A stretch of DNA of 50,084 bases, taken from the NCBI GenBank assembly GCA_009778655.1, contig WRFZ01000175.1, positions 1-50,084 on the forward strand. The letters are read 5' to 3'. Made by a program: the position numbers and the translations under genes. The notes beneath the pieces are model-generated. The model was not told the DNA's origin. It made no database searches and saw only the letters and a program-made list of their open reading frames with translations. Positions 9,519 to 18,836 of the stretch are shown piece by piece. The DNA is from Candidatus Azobacteroides sp. GTDB taxonomy: Bacteria; Bacteroidota; Bacteroidia; Bacteroidales; Azobacteroidaceae. Position 1 is the stretch's first letter, and each line of letters opens with the position of its first letter.

Positions 9519-10751
9519 ATAACTTGCATTCTTGCGCAAGGCTTTTTCCGCCACTATATACGCATGATAATTCGTTGAATCCGTAATCGGGCAAAGACTG
9601 AAGTAGCCGCTCCGGATGCGTCCGTCTTCGATAATCAAAGGATATTGTTTTTGCAATTGCCGGTGATTTTGTGTCGTATTTTGAAAATCGGAGTTAAATT
9701 TCATAAAAAATTCTCCTTGCGAATCGGGATGCAGATATTTTTCGGTGAAGCGAATCGCTAAATACCCCATGCTTTTTCGCATGTTAATTTCTACGCAAGG
9801 ATGTAAACGGTATGAATTATCGGATTGGTAAATCAACATATCAACGCCGACAGTTCCTATATAATAAGGAGTATATATTTCTTGTATTTTTTTAGTTAAA
9901 ATCGTCCGGATTTGCAATATTAAATTCGAACTAATCCGGCAGGTAATTTGCTTTTCCAAACGATCTTGTCTGTCTAATCGGCTTTTTTCATAAGCGCCTT
10001 TGGCATTGGTTTGAAAAATCGAATAACCGATAAATCGCGTTTCTCCTTCGGCTGTGTTTTCGAAGTGCATGGAAAAATCCGATTGTTTATTCAACACTTT
10101 TTCAATCGAAACCTGGTCTTGCTTTTTTAACATTCCGGTGAGTACTTGCCTTTCCGACTGCGCCAATTTTCCCGGAGGCAACCAAATTAAACCGCGTCCC
10201 GATGACGAATAAGGCGATTTAATTAAAAGCGATTCCGGGCTTTGAGCGATTTGTTGTTCTATCGTTTCAATGTCGGAAACAAAACGGGGAAGAATCTCCC
10301 GTTCCAATTCGGGAATGCAATTCAAAAGCTCGGCAAGTAATTTTCGGGAAGCAAACCGGCTTCCCAAAAAGCGATACTCTTCTTTCCATTGGGGAATGAC
10401 AAGCGAAAGATTCCGGTGCAGGTTTAATTTTTCAAAAAAATGAATGCTTTGCGGAGAGATTCCCCATAAATCAATAACCGAATGTTGAAACATTTCCGGA
10501 TTTTCGGAAAAATCGGCGGGAGTTACCGGTTTTACCGACAGATTTAACGGTTCGCAGGAGCGGACAAAATCGTCCGGTAACGGAGTTTCCATAAAAACAA
10601 AATCGCCTTCGGATGCATACCAAGCCGGAAGAAAAGCCAAATCGGCCTGCATTTTGACTACATGCGACGGCGGATAGTAATGTTTGGAAGCATTCAGAAC
10701 GGCTGTTTCGTGACCCGGATTGAAATAATGAATCACTTTTCCTTGATTCAT
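9513..10751 (-). CDS. ATP-grasp-like protein, function unknown
   Basis: A 412-residue soluble protein. Its central LLIKSPYSSSGRGL (about 194-207) resembles the ATP-grasp nucleotide-binding loop, and HPCVEINMRKSMGY (about 317-330) resembles the metal-binding strand of ATP-grasp ligases with its E...N pair. That suggests an ATP-dependent carboxylate-amine or similar ligase; the substrate is not evident. The N-terminal HYFNPGHETAV is distinctive and I do not recognise it from a characterised enzyme. The start overlaps the ABC ATPase stop by 4 bp (ATGA), so translation is probably coupled and both follow dnaA. I place it in the ATP-grasp superfamily from these motifs only. Confidence 0.7.
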   Translation of the reverse strand: MNQGKVIHYFNPGHETAVLNASKHYYPPSHVVKMQADLAFLPAWYASEGDFVFMETPLPDDFVRSCEPLNLSVKPVTPADFSENPEMFQHSVIDLWGISPQSIHFFEKLNLHRNLSLVIPQWKEEYRFLGSRFASRKLLAELLNCIPELEREILPRFVSDIETIEQQIAQSPESLLIKSPYSSSGRGLIWLPPGKLAQSERQVLTGMLKKQDQVSIEKVLNKQSDFSMHFENTAEGETRFIGYSIFQTNAKGAYEKSRLDRQDRLEKQITCRISSNLILQIRTILTKKIQEIYTPYYIGTVGVDMLIYQSDNSYRLHPCVEINMRKSMGYLAIRFTEKYLHPDSQGEFFMKFNSDFQNTTQNHRQLQKQYPLIIEDGRIRSGYFSLCPITDSTNYHAYIVAEKALRKNASYS

Positions 10752-11542
10752 AGTTGGGGTTTATGTATTTTGAAAAATCCGGTTTCCCGATCAAATACAA
10801 CGCCGTCGCATCGGAAGAAATTTTCGATGCTTCCGTTCAATCGCAATTCATCGGGCGTACCTATTGTCATTCCGTTTTTCTTATCCATCAGCCAAAGCGT
10901 ATCGGCAATTTGCAGGGCAAGTTCCAAATCGTGAGTGGAAAGGAAAATAGTTTTACCTGCACGGCGAGCCAAATCAAGCAAGAGTTGCATAATTTCCACT
11001 TTACTCGGAAAGTCGAGAAAAGCCGTCGGTTCGTCTAAACAGATGAGGGGCGTTTCTTGTGCCAATGTTTTGGCAATCATCACTTTTTGCCATTCTCCGT
11101 CGCTCAGCGTCAACACTTGACGGTCGGCCAACGCTTCAATTTTTATCCGAGAAATAACGTTGCGGACAACGATTTCATCCCTTGCGTTTAATCGTCCCCA
11201 AAATCCGGTGTAAGGACTTCGTCCCAAACCAATCAATTCGGTAGCAGACAAATCGCCTACATTCGGTCGTTCCGTTAATACTACGCCGATGGTACGGGCT
11301 AATTCTTTGTCGGAATAATCGCCGATTGCTTTTCCGAGGATATGAATTTCTCCCGCTAATTTCGGCAGGAAGCCGGAAAGCGTTCGCAGCAAGGTGGATT
11401 TTCCTACTCCGTTCGCCCCTAACAAGCAGGTTAATTCGCCGCCGAAAAGGTCGGCGGAAAGATTTTCAACGAGTGGTTTAAGGCTGTTTTTTGTTTTATA
11501 GCCGATGGATAAATTCCGGATTTCAACTGTTTTTTCCTTCAT
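10748..11542 (-). CDS. ABC transporter ATP-binding protein (FecE/BtuD-like)
   Basis: A 264-residue nucleotide-binding subunit resembling those of iron-siderophore, haem or cobalamin importers. Walker A is GANGVGKST (42-50). The signature reads LSDGEWQK instead of LSGGQ, Walker B is LICLDEPT, and the switch histidine is in STHDLELA. The segment VLTERPNVGDLSATELIGLGRSPYTG is typical of the FecE-like group. No permease or binding-protein gene is in the window, so partners must be encoded elsewhere. It lies 9 bp after dnaA and overlaps the ATP-grasp-like gene by 4 bp. The substrate is unknown. Confidence 0.88.
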   Translation of the reverse strand: MKEKTVEIRNLSIGYKTKNSLKPLVENLSADLFGGELTCLLGANGVGKSTLLRTLSGFLPKLAGEIHILGKAIGDYSDKELARTIGVVLTERPNVGDLSATELIGLGRSPYTGFWGRLNARDEIVVRNVISRIKIEALADRQVLTLSDGEWQKVMIAKTLAQETPLICLDEPTAFLDFPSKVEIMQLLLDLARRAGKTIFLSTHDLELALQIADTLWLMDKKNGMTIGTPDELRLNGSIENFFRCDGVVFDRETGFFKIHKPQL

Positions 11543-11551
11543 TCGGAAATT

Positions 11552-12979
11552 TTACTTTTTAAGCAAAATTTCAATTTCATTCATGACCGAGCGAAACGAT
11601 TTATCAATGTCAATTTGATCTTGAACGGTGCGGCAAGCATGTAATACGGTCGCATGATCCCGTTTCCCTACTAAACTTCCGATATGGGCAAAAGAATAAC
11701 TCGTGTGTTTTTTGCATAAAAACATGGCAATCTGACGCGCTTTCACTATTTCCTGTTTACGGGATTTGGAGTGAATATCTTTGAGATCAATATTAAAATA
11801 ACCGCTTACCGTATTTTGTATTTTCTCCGGCGTGATGGTTTTATAACTTACCCGAACGAATTTACCCACTACTTGACGGACTAAATCCAAATCAATTTCT
11901 TTGTTGTAAACCAAAGAGTGAGCCACCAAAGAAGTGACGATTCCTTCCAAATCGCGTACATGTTCATTGGCATTTTCAGCGATGTAATCAATTATTTCTT
12001 CCGAAAGATTCAGACCGTCTTGCTTAATTTTATATTGAAGGATTTGTTTTCTCAATTCCAAATCGGGTTTATTCAATTCGGCGGTCATTCCCCATTTCAT
12101 GCGCGTAATCATACGTTCTTCAAGTCCTTGCATATCCATAGGTAACTTGTCGGAAGTTAAAACCAGCTGCTTTCCCAGCAATTGTAAATGATTGAAAATA
12201 TGAAAATAGGCGTTTTGAGTTTTTTCTTTTCCCACAAATTCCTGTATATCATCAATAATCAAAGCATCAACGCTTTGATAGAAATTTACAAAATCGTTGA
12301 ACGTATTGTTTCGGGAAGCATCCGTAAATTGAACCTGAAACAAGTGGGAGGAGATATAAATGACTCTTTTCTCCGGATACAGTTCATGAATCCGGTTCCC
12401 GATCGCATGACACAAGTGCGTTTTCCCGACTCCGGTATTTCCGTAAATATACAAGGGATTAAATGTTTTACCCGGTTGTTCGGCAACGGTTTCACCGATT
12501 CTCCGCGCTAATATATTACTCGGACCTTCGAAAAAATTCCGGAAACAAAGACGATCATTCAGATGCGTAAACCATTCTTGAGTCGGCAGGAGCGGATCCG
12601 GCGCCTTATTCAACCGGGTAACCGGTTTTTTCAAATCATTTTCGCCGTTTAACGTTCGATCGCTTTGAATCGTCGTATGCCCTTTTTTCTCATCGGAATT
12701 ATCAACAAATACCCGATAATAAATAATTAAATTTTTACCGGCGATACGTGTCAACGTTGCATGAATCAAATGAGCGTATTGTTCTTCTATGTATTCATAA
12801 AAAAAATGGGTGGGAACTTGAATTGTAAAATCGTTTCCTTCATATTTGATGGGAACGATCGGTTTGAACCACGTATTGAATGCTTTCTCATTGACATTGT
12901 CTTTGATTATCTCCAAACATTTATTCCATAAACTTTCCGATTCCACGATACTTTTATTTATATTAGCCGAAATGGTCAT
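11552..12979 (-). CDS. dnaA: chromosomal replication initiator DnaA
   Basis: DnaA binds oriC and opens DNA to start replication. The 475-residue protein has domain I at about 15-85 (LWNKCLEIIKDNVNEKAFNTWF), a short linker, and then the AAA+ domain. Walker A is GNTGVGKTH (180-188), Walker B ALIIDDIQ, sensor 1 VLTSDK, and RMKWG lies before the lid. The C-terminal DNA-binding domain carries VGKRDHATVLHA, a close variant of the DnaA signature. It lacks dnaN or rpmH as neighbours, as is usual in Bacteroidota, and is followed by an ABC ATPase. A clear promoter was not found. Confidence 0.96.
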   Translation of the reverse strand: MTISANINKSIVESESLWNKCLEIIKDNVNEKAFNTWFKPIVPIKYEGNDFTIQVPTHFFYEYIEEQYAHLIHATLTRIAGKNLIIYYRVFVDNSDEKKGHTTIQSDRTLNGENDLKKPVTRLNKAPDPLLPTQEWFTHLNDRLCFRNFFEGPSNILARRIGETVAEQPGKTFNPLYIYGNTGVGKTHLCHAIGNRIHELYPEKRVIYISSHLFQVQFTDASRNNTFNDFVNFYQSVDALIIDDIQEFVGKEKTQNAYFHIFNHLQLLGKQLVLTSDKLPMDMQGLEERMITRMKWGMTAELNKPDLELRKQILQYKIKQDGLNLSEEIIDYIAENANEHVRDLEGIVTSLVAHSLVYNKEIDLDLVRQVVGKFVRVSYKTITPEKIQNTVSGYFNIDLKDIHSKSRKQEIVKARQIAMFLCKKHTSYSFAHIGSLVGKRDHATVLHACRTVQDQIDIDKSFRSVMNEIEILLKK

Positions 12980-13277
12980 TCCATTAATTCCGATGCAAAT
13001 TTTGGAAAAAAATAGATATAAAAAAAATGCGTTTTTACTTGTTTTTTTTAATAATTCATTAATACCTGTTTTACAAAGTATTAGAATAAAAAATATAATA
13101 TATTCATTTTCAGCGAAATAGGGAATTTCGGAAAAATGCCGGTTCCGTTTACAAGCGGTTCATTCAAATCAATTATTTCTTGGAATAAGTTATTTTGACC
13201 GATGAAATTTTTTTTTCAACATTACCCGTTGTTTAGAATAAATCTAAATAGGTTTTCCCCCGAAATGCAAAGAAAAT
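12980..13277. other. intergenic region upstream of dnaA, no gene seen
   Basis: This 298-bp AT-rich spacer holds the 3' flank of mlaD and the 5' flank of dnaA. It contains a small perfect inverted repeat, TTTAGA-ATAAA-TCTAAA at 13232-13248. I found no match to the DnaA box TTATCCACA and no open reading frame of note, so I do not call an origin here. Confidence 0.5.
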
Positions 13278-14174
13278 TTATTTTTTCCCGAAAACCGAAA
13301 AATGAACATAACGCTTCGGATTTAGTTTCAAATCAAGCAACAGGTTGGAAGCATTAATAAAAGTAGTATCCAAGTGATCATAGACGGAACGGTCGTTTAA
13401 CAAAAGACCCATTGAATTGTCTTTGCTGTTGAATTGCCCCGTTATTTTGTCGAGATTTTGAACCAGTTCATCCACCCGATGCATCGTAGCGCTCAAATCC
13501 ATTTGTTTGAATTGGGAGCTGACAACCGTAAAATCGGAAGAAGCTTGATTTAAATTAGCCACGATCGGAGGAATATCTTTCGATAAAAGCAGACTCAATT
13601 GACGGGTCGAAGTTTCCAGATTTGCCGTAGTTGCCGATAATTGTTCCAACGATTGAGCAAGCGCCGGATGATTCACCAAGTATTGAATACCCTGTAAAAT
13701 AGAATCAAGGCGAGGCAACATGGTTTCAAATCGAGGCAGTATGTTATCGGAAACTTTTTCCATCATTCCTTTTTCGGAAAGGCCGTCAATGGTATCGTTC
13801 GGTTGATAATACGTACTGACATATTTGTTAAGTCGCAGATTCAGATAAGCTCCGGAAGTCAATCCCGTCTTGATTTCTATCTGAGAACCGGTTTCCACTT
13901 TCATTTTTTTATCTAAACTGATTTGAACAACGATATTTCCGGAATCCTTGAAATAATCGTAGTTAATAGCTCGTACCAAGCCGACCTTGAATCCATCCAC
14001 ATAAACCGGGTTGGAAAGTTGAAGTTCGCTTACATCCGGCATTCGAACGTAATAAAGGTTAGCCGGTTTAAAAATGTTGCTTCCTTTCAAGTAATTCAAA
14101 CCGAAATAAAGGAGACCCAAACTGAGGAGAGTCACTAAACCGATTATAATTTCTTTACTAAAATACTTCTTCAT
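13278..14174 (-). CDS. MlaD family protein (MCE domain)
   Basis: A 298-residue protein with one N-terminal membrane anchor (about residues 8-27) followed by an MCE domain (about 36-120, with VYVDGFKVGLVRAI and IKTGLTSGAYLNLRL). A long helical, probably oligomeric tail comes next. MlaD-type proteins form hexameric rings that carry phospholipids between inner and outer membranes. Bacteroidota versions often stand apart from mlaEF, and none is in this window. It starts 4 bp after the amidase stop, so the two envelope genes are co-transcribed. The general role is confident by family; the lipid handled is inference. Confidence 0.88.
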   Translation of the reverse strand: MKKYFSKEIIIGLVTLLSLGLLYFGLNYLKGSNIFKPANLYYVRMPDVSELQLSNPVYVDGFKVGLVRAINYDYFKDSGNIVVQISLDKKMKVETGSQIEIKTGLTSGAYLNLRLNKYVSTYYQPNDTIDGLSEKGMMEKVSDNILPRFETMLPRLDSILQGIQYLVNHPALAQSLEQLSATTANLETSTRQLSLLLSKDIPPIVANLNQASSDFTVVSSQFKQMDLSATMHRVDELVQNLDKITGQFNSKDNSMGLLLNDRSVYDHLDTTFINASNLLLDLKLNPKRYVHFSVFGKK

Positions 14175-14178
14175 ACAA

Positions 14179-15306
14179 TTAATTATTTACAGATACTTTT
14201 ACTCCATTTTCGAAAGCGACAATAAATGCGCCCTTAAAATCTTTGGAAATTTTTTTTCGCAAATTATCTATTTCGTTCCAATCCGCAGATTCGCCATACA
14301 TATATTTATAATACTTTCCTTCCACATAATAATCCGCCGGATATCCCTTTAATTCCGGCGATTTATCCGGTAATTTTTTGACGGAGGCCAAAATTTGTAT
14401 TTTATAAATCTTTTCGGAAGCAGCCGGTTGTTCCGCCGGGCTCGCTTGTTCGGACGAGTCTTCTTGTACCGGCGGTTGCATTTTATCCGAAAGCGTTTCC
14501 TGTTGCAGCCGGTCGGTATTTTCTTTGGTTGAGCCTTTTTCCACCCGATCAAATTCTTTTTTGTATTCGGTAAAAGCATTACTGATCGCACGCGCCAAAC
14601 TCTTTTGTCCCGCCGAACTCAGCAGGTAATTTTCCGTTTCCGAATTACTGATAAAATCCAATTCAATCAATATGCGAGGCATGGCCGATTTCCGGAGAAC
14701 CAGATAGCCGGCTTGTTTGACGCCTCGATTTTCCCGTTTGGCCGTATTAACCAATTCTCTTTGAACCATAGAAGCAAAGTTAATGCTTTGTTCGGCATAA
14801 AGATTGACCATAAATTCAAACATAATATACGATTCCGCCGAATTGGGATCAAAACCCAAATATTTTTGTTCGTAATTGTCTTCCAACAGAATTACGGAAT
14901 TTTCTCTTTTGGCCACTTCCAAGTTCTCTGCAATGCGCGTAACGCCGAAAGTATATACTTCCGCTCCCCGAATATGCGATTTTTTTTCTACGGAATTGGT
15001 GTGAATCGAAATGAAAAGATTGGCGTTCGCTTTATTTGCAATATCCGCCCGGTCGTCTAAACCGATAAAAACATCCTTCGTTCGAGTATAAATAATTTTC
15101 ACATCCGGATGCTCGCTTGCAATGTATTGACCGACAAGCAGACTAACAGCTAAGTTAATGTTTTTTTCTTTGCCTTTTTTACCGAGCGCTCCGGTATCTT
15201 TCCCTCCATGCCCCGGATCAATAACGAGTACAAAAGCGCCCGCCGATGCGGGAAATACAAAAATATTCAATAGAATAACACATAGTATGTAATCAAACTT
15301 TATCAA
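14179..15306 (-). CDS. N-acetylmuramoyl-L-alanine amidase with C-terminal SPOR domain
   Basis: A secreted zinc amidase that cuts the bond between N-acetylmuramic acid and the stem peptide, used in daughter-cell separation or wall turnover. The 375-residue protein begins with a signal peptide (about 1-24). The Amidase_3 domain shows the zinc ligands in DPGHGG (first His), a Glu in EKNINLAV, and ISIHTN (second His), with a catalytic Glu likely in LIELDFISN. A Q/E/P-rich linker leads to a C-terminal SPOR-like domain (about 295-370, KIYKIQILAS) that binds denuded glycan at the septum. The apparent start is TTG; no nearby ATG would retain the signal peptide. Confidence 0.92.
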   Translation of the reverse strand: MIKFDYILCVILLNIFVFPASAGAFVLVIDPGHGGKDTGALGKKGKEKNINLAVSLLVGQYIASEHPDVKIIYTRTKDVFIGLDDRADIANKANANLFISIHTNSVEKKSHIRGAEVYTFGVTRIAENLEVAKRENSVILLEDNYEQKYLGFDPNSAESYIMFEFMVNLYAEQSINFASMVQRELVNTAKRENRGVKQAGYLVLRKSAMPRILIELDFISNSETENYLLSSAGQKSLARAISNAFTEYKKEFDRVEKGSTKENTDRLQQETLSDKMQPPVQEDSSEQASPAEQPAASEKIYKIQILASVKKLPDKSPELKGYPADYYVEGKYYKYMYGESADWNEIDNLRKKISKDFKGAFIVAFENGVKVSVNN

Positions 15307-15332
15307 GAAATTTTTTTTTGTTATTTCGGAGA

Positions 15333-15340
15333 CAAATTTA
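15333..15340 (-). promoter_or_regulatory. -7 promoter element for amidase-mlaD
   Basis: The minus strand reads TAAATTTG, an exact TAnnTTTG match, 26 nt before the TTG start at 15306. Confidence 0.5.
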
Positions 15341-15424
15341 CATGTTTATTTTTAAATATTCATAAAAATTGCTTTAATTATGTGAATGCTGTCGGATAAT
15401 TTCTCTGAATCTTTGAATTATTTT

Positions 15425-15432
15425 TATCTTTG
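15425..15432 (+). promoter_or_regulatory. -7 promoter element for HD protein-lptD
   Basis: TATCTTTG matches the -7 consensus. Transcription would start near 15439, downstream of the in-frame GTG at 15435, so the ATG at 15450 is the likely start of the HD gene. Confidence 0.65.
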
Positions 15433-15449
15433 CGGTGGTAAATCAACGT

Positions 15450-15989
15450 ATGATACCGGTAGAAATTATCAAAAAATATTATCGGGAAGGGACTGAATTG
15501 TATCGGATTTTGCTTGAGCATAGTTTTTCGGTGGCGGATAAGTCATTATCTATCGCTCAAATGCACCCCGAACTGAATTTGGATATCGCATTTATCTATG
15601 AAGCGGCTATGTTGCATGACATCGGCATTTTCAAGACAAATGCGCCGGATGTTCATTGCTGCGGCGAATTTCCTTACATTTGTCACGGTTATTTGGGCAG
15701 CGATATATTGAAAGCGGAAGGGCTTCCCCGTCATGCGTTGGTTTGCGAGCGACATACGGGTACCGGCTTGAGTTTAGAGACCATTATCAAGAATAATCTT
15801 CCGGTTCCGAAACGGGATATGGTTCCGGAAAGCATGGAAGAGCAATTGATTTGTTTTTCGGATAAATTTTTTTCGAAAACAAATCCGGAAAAAGAAAAAA
15901 CGATTGATAAAATCAAAAAGAATCTCGCTAAGCACGGAGAAGATTCGGTGAAAAAATTCGATAATTGGTGCAAATTATTTTTAGGTTAA
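15450..15989 (+). CDS. HD domain-containing putative phosphohydrolase
   Basis: A 179-residue cytosolic protein with the HD metal-binding pattern: H24 in LLEHSFSVAD, H56-D57 in AAMLHDIG, and a later Asp in FSDKFF. Proteins of this type hydrolyse phosphate esters or nucleotides, but the substrate cannot be read here. GYLGSDILKAEGLPRHALVCERHTG is typical of the small uncharacterised HD proteins related to the YedJ/RNase Y-type HD group. The ATG at 15450 was chosen because the upstream GTG lies before the expected transcription start. It precedes lptD by 13 bp, so both probably form one unit. Confidence 0.82.
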   Translation: MIPVEIIKKYYREGTELYRILLEHSFSVADKSLSIAQMHPELNLDIAFIYEAAMLHDIGIFKTNAPDVHCCGEFPYICHGYLGSDILKAEGLPRHALVCERHTGTGLSLETIIKNNLPVPKRDMVPESMEEQLICFSDKFFSKTNPEKEKTIDKIKKNLAKHGEDSVKKFDNWCKLFLG

Positions 15990-16002
15990 TTGAATCAACC
16001 CA

Positions 16003-18741
16003 ATGAGAAAAATTTCTCTTCAATCATGGATAGTCGTATTTCTATTGTTTTTTATCGGACAAAAAGCAATAGCGCAAGACGTTCTTTCCAATGATTCGGA
16101 AATAACGCCCGGCGATTCAATCGGCGTTGATATAATAATGAGCGATTCAATAATCGTTCCGACCGATTCCGCCAAGCGGAGTTCCCTCGACGCTCCAGTT
16201 CATTTGACGGCAAAAGATTCTATGGTGATGGTTATGGAGGGGGGAAGTATTCTTCATTTGTACGGAAAAAGTTCCGCCAAATACAGGGACGATACGTTAG
16301 AAGCCGAATATATTCGGATGGATGCCGACAGCAGCCTGCTTTATGCGAAATTCGGATTGGATTCGATCGGCGCGAAATTCGGATATCCGGTTTTTAAAAG
16401 TAACGATCAGCAAACGGAGATGGAAGAACTTCAATACAATATCAAAACAAAGAAAATGTTTACCCGCAACGTCATTACCCAGCAAGGGGAAGGCTTTATT
16501 ACAGCCGGAGTTGCAAAAAAGATGCCGGACGACTCTTTTTACATGCAAGACGGAAAATATACGACCTGCGATAATCACGAGCATCCGCATTTTTATTTTA
16601 ACCTGACCAAAGCGAAATTCCGACCGGGAAAAAATACGATTACAGGACCTGCTTATTTGGTGGTGGAAGATGTTCCGTTGCCGATTGCCATCCCGTTCGG
16701 GTTTTTTCCGGCTTCCAAATCGTATTCTTCCGGTATATTGATGCCTTCCTACGGCGATGAGATGGCGCGCGGATTTTCTTTACGGGACGGCGGATATTAT
16801 TTTGCCTTTAACGATTATGTTGATTTGGCTCTCACCGGAGAAATTTACACCAAAGGTTCTTGGGGATTATCCGCCCTTTCGAGCTATACGAAACGATACA
16901 AGTTTTCCGGAAATTTCGATGCGTCGTATTTAGTCACCATAACCGGAGACAAGGATACAAAGAACTATCCCAATTCCGATTACAGTCAATCGCGCGACAT
17001 AAAAGTAAATTGGAATCACAGACAAGACCCGAAATCCAATCCTTACGGCACGTTTACCGCCGGCGTTCAGTTTTCGACTTCTTCTTTTAGCCGGAACGAT
17101 TTCAGATCCATTACATCAAGTCAAATGACGGAAAACACCAAGGCTTCATCGCTCGGTTATTCATATCGTTCTCCGACGCTTCCGCTTTCGATTAATACAA
17201 CCATGTCTATCAATCAACGCTCCAAAGATTCTACTTTAACCGTTTCTTTGCCGGATATGACGATTTCTTTAAGCAGTATTTATCCGTTTAAACGGAAAGA
17301 GCAGATCGGTTCCGAACGTTGGTACGAGAAAATCTATTTGAGTTATACCGGAACGATTCGAAACAGTATCAACGATGTGAAAGAAAACCAATTTTTTAAG
17401 AAAAACATATTTAAGGATTGGAGAAACGGTATAAAACACTCCATTCCGGTATCGGCTTCGTTTAATATATTGAAATATATAACGATAAGCACTTCGCTTA
17501 ATTATAATGAAAATTGGTATTCAAATCGTATTAATTACGGTTACGATAACCGAAGAGGCAGTATCGTCCCGATAGATACCGTTTACGGATTTCATCGAAC
17601 GTATGATTACAATGGAAGTATCAGTCTGAATACCAAATTATACGGAATGTACAAACCCTGGGCGTTATTCGGAAAATGGACCAAAGGCGTACAAATTCGT
17701 CATGTACTGACTCCTTCCGTCAGTTTCAGCGGAGCGCCCGATTTTTCGAATCCGAAATTGGGAATGTATAAAGATATTATTTATATTGACAATTCATACA
17801 GGAAACAAGTAGAACGATATTCGCTTTATCAGAGCCAATTGTTCGGAGGGCCTTCGTCCGGACGAACGGGAGCTGTTTCTTTCGGGATAGATAATAATCT
17901 GGAAATGAAAACGCCGATCGCCGGCACCGATTCTACCCGCAAAACAACGCTTATTGATAATTTAGGACTCAGAATGTCCTATAATTTTCTGGCCGATTCG
18001 TTGAATTGGTCGAATTTAAGCGCGACTCTCCGTCTCAAGATACTGAAATCAACGTTGAGTTTGAGCGGAAACTTCGACACTTATATTTATGATGAAAACG
18101 GCCGCTCGATTAATACTCCCCGATGGAAAGTCGGTAAAGGAATCGGGCGCTTTATGGGGACTTCCACCGGATACAGCTACACGCTCAGTAATGAAACTTT
18201 TAAAAAATTATTAAAAAAAGGCGACAGTAATTCCGCAAAAACCGGAGAAGATACATCGCCACCGGATCAAGAAGGAAATACGGACGAGGAAGGAACGCCG
18301 ACGACTCGCACTTCGTTGTTTCAATCCGAGAAGAAAGAAGGCGATTTCGACTCCGACGGTTATTTGATATTGGCGGTTCCATGGAGTTTAACATTCAATT
18401 ATTCCATCAATGTGGCTTATGACCGACAGCATTTTAATAAAGATAAACGGGAATATCCGTATCGGACCAGTCAAACCTTGGGTTTTAACGGAAATATTTC
18501 GCCTACCAAATCGTGGAAGATTTCGTTTACGGGAAGTTATGATTTTGATAATAGACGTATTGCAAGTATGTTCTGTTCCGTTTCGCGTCAAATGCACTGC
18601 TGGTCAATGAGCGCTTCGATTGTTCCTGTCGGGCCTTATCAGAACTACAGTTTTACCATTGCAGTTAATTCGTCGTTGTTGCAAGATTTTAAATACCAAC
18701 AAAGCAGTACCTCCCGGGATGCGCTTAATTGGGGATACTGA
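16003..18741 (+). CDS. LptD-like LPS-assembly outer membrane protein
   Basis: A 912-residue outer-membrane protein, the likely Bacteroidota counterpart of LptD, which inserts lipopolysaccharide into the outer leaflet. A signal peptide ends near residue 24 (KAIAQ). An N-terminal OstA/LptA-like part follows (YGKSSAKYRDDTLEAEYIRMD, then AGVAKKMPDDSFYMQDGKYTTCDN). Next comes the LptD region with PHFYFNLTKAKFRPG and GFFPASKSYSSGILMPSYG, then a long series of alternating strands forming the barrel. A low-complexity acidic insertion (SAKTGEDTSPPDQEGNTDEE) lies near 740-770. Assigned by domain order and family recollection. No LptE is visible nearby. Confidence 0.88.
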   Translation: MRKISLQSWIVVFLLFFIGQKAIAQDVLSNDSEITPGDSIGVDIIMSDSIIVPTDSAKRSSLDAPVHLTAKDSMVMVMEGGSILHLYGKSSAKYRDDTLEAEYIRMDADSSLLYAKFGLDSIGAKFGYPVFKSNDQQTEMEELQYNIKTKKMFTRNVITQQGEGFITAGVAKKMPDDSFYMQDGKYTTCDNHEHPHFYFNLTKAKFRPGKNTITGPAYLVVEDVPLPIAIPFGFFPASKSYSSGILMPSYGDEMARGFSLRDGGYYFAFNDYVDLALTGEIYTKGSWGLSALSSYTKRYKFSGNFDASYLVTITGDKDTKNYPNSDYSQSRDIKVNWNHRQDPKSNPYGTFTAGVQFSTSSFSRNDFRSITSSQMTENTKASSLGYSYRSPTLPLSINTTMSINQRSKDSTLTVSLPDMTISLSSIYPFKRKEQIGSERWYEKIYLSYTGTIRNSINDVKENQFFKKNIFKDWRNGIKHSIPVSASFNILKYITISTSLNYNENWYSNRINYGYDNRRGSIVPIDTVYGFHRTYDYNGSISLNTKLYGMYKPWALFGKWTKGVQIRHVLTPSVSFSGAPDFSNPKLGMYKDIIYIDNSYRKQVERYSLYQSQLFGGPSSGRTGAVSFGIDNNLEMKTPIAGTDSTRKTTLIDNLGLRMSYNFLADSLNWSNLSATLRLKILKSTLSLSGNFDTYIYDENGRSINTPRWKVGKGIGRFMGTSTGYSYTLSNETFKKLLKKGDSNSAKTGEDTSPPDQEGNTDEEGTPTTRTSLFQSEKKEGDFDSDGYLILAVPWSLTFNYSINVAYDRQHFNKDKREYPYRTSQTLGFNGNISPTKSWKISFTGSYDFDNRRIASMFCSVSRQMHCWSMSASIVPVGPYQNYSFTIAVNSSLLQDFKYQQSSTSRDALNWGY

Positions 18742-18750
18742 TAAAATAAT

Positions 18751-18830
18751 TATGAATTATGAATTATGAATTATGAATTAAAACTTAAAACTTATAACTT
18801 ATAACTTATAACTTAAAATTTAAAACTTAT
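18751..18830. repeat. two heptanucleotide tandem arrays
   Basis: (TATGAAT)4 at 18751-18778 is followed by seven 7-nt units of AACTTAT, AACTTAA or AATTTAA at 18782-18830. They fill almost the whole 95-bp spacer between lptD and ung. Confidence 0.85.
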
Positions 18831-18836
18831 AGCGAT

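Noticed and set aside
12980-13277. Replication origin next to dnaA
   Set aside because: No TTATCCACA-type DnaA boxes were found, and Bacteroidota origins are often not beside dnaA. AT-richness alone is not enough.
15435-15449. GTG at 15435 as start of the HD gene
   Set aside because: It lies 3 nt after the -7 box and before the expected transcription start, so the ATG at 15450 is used.
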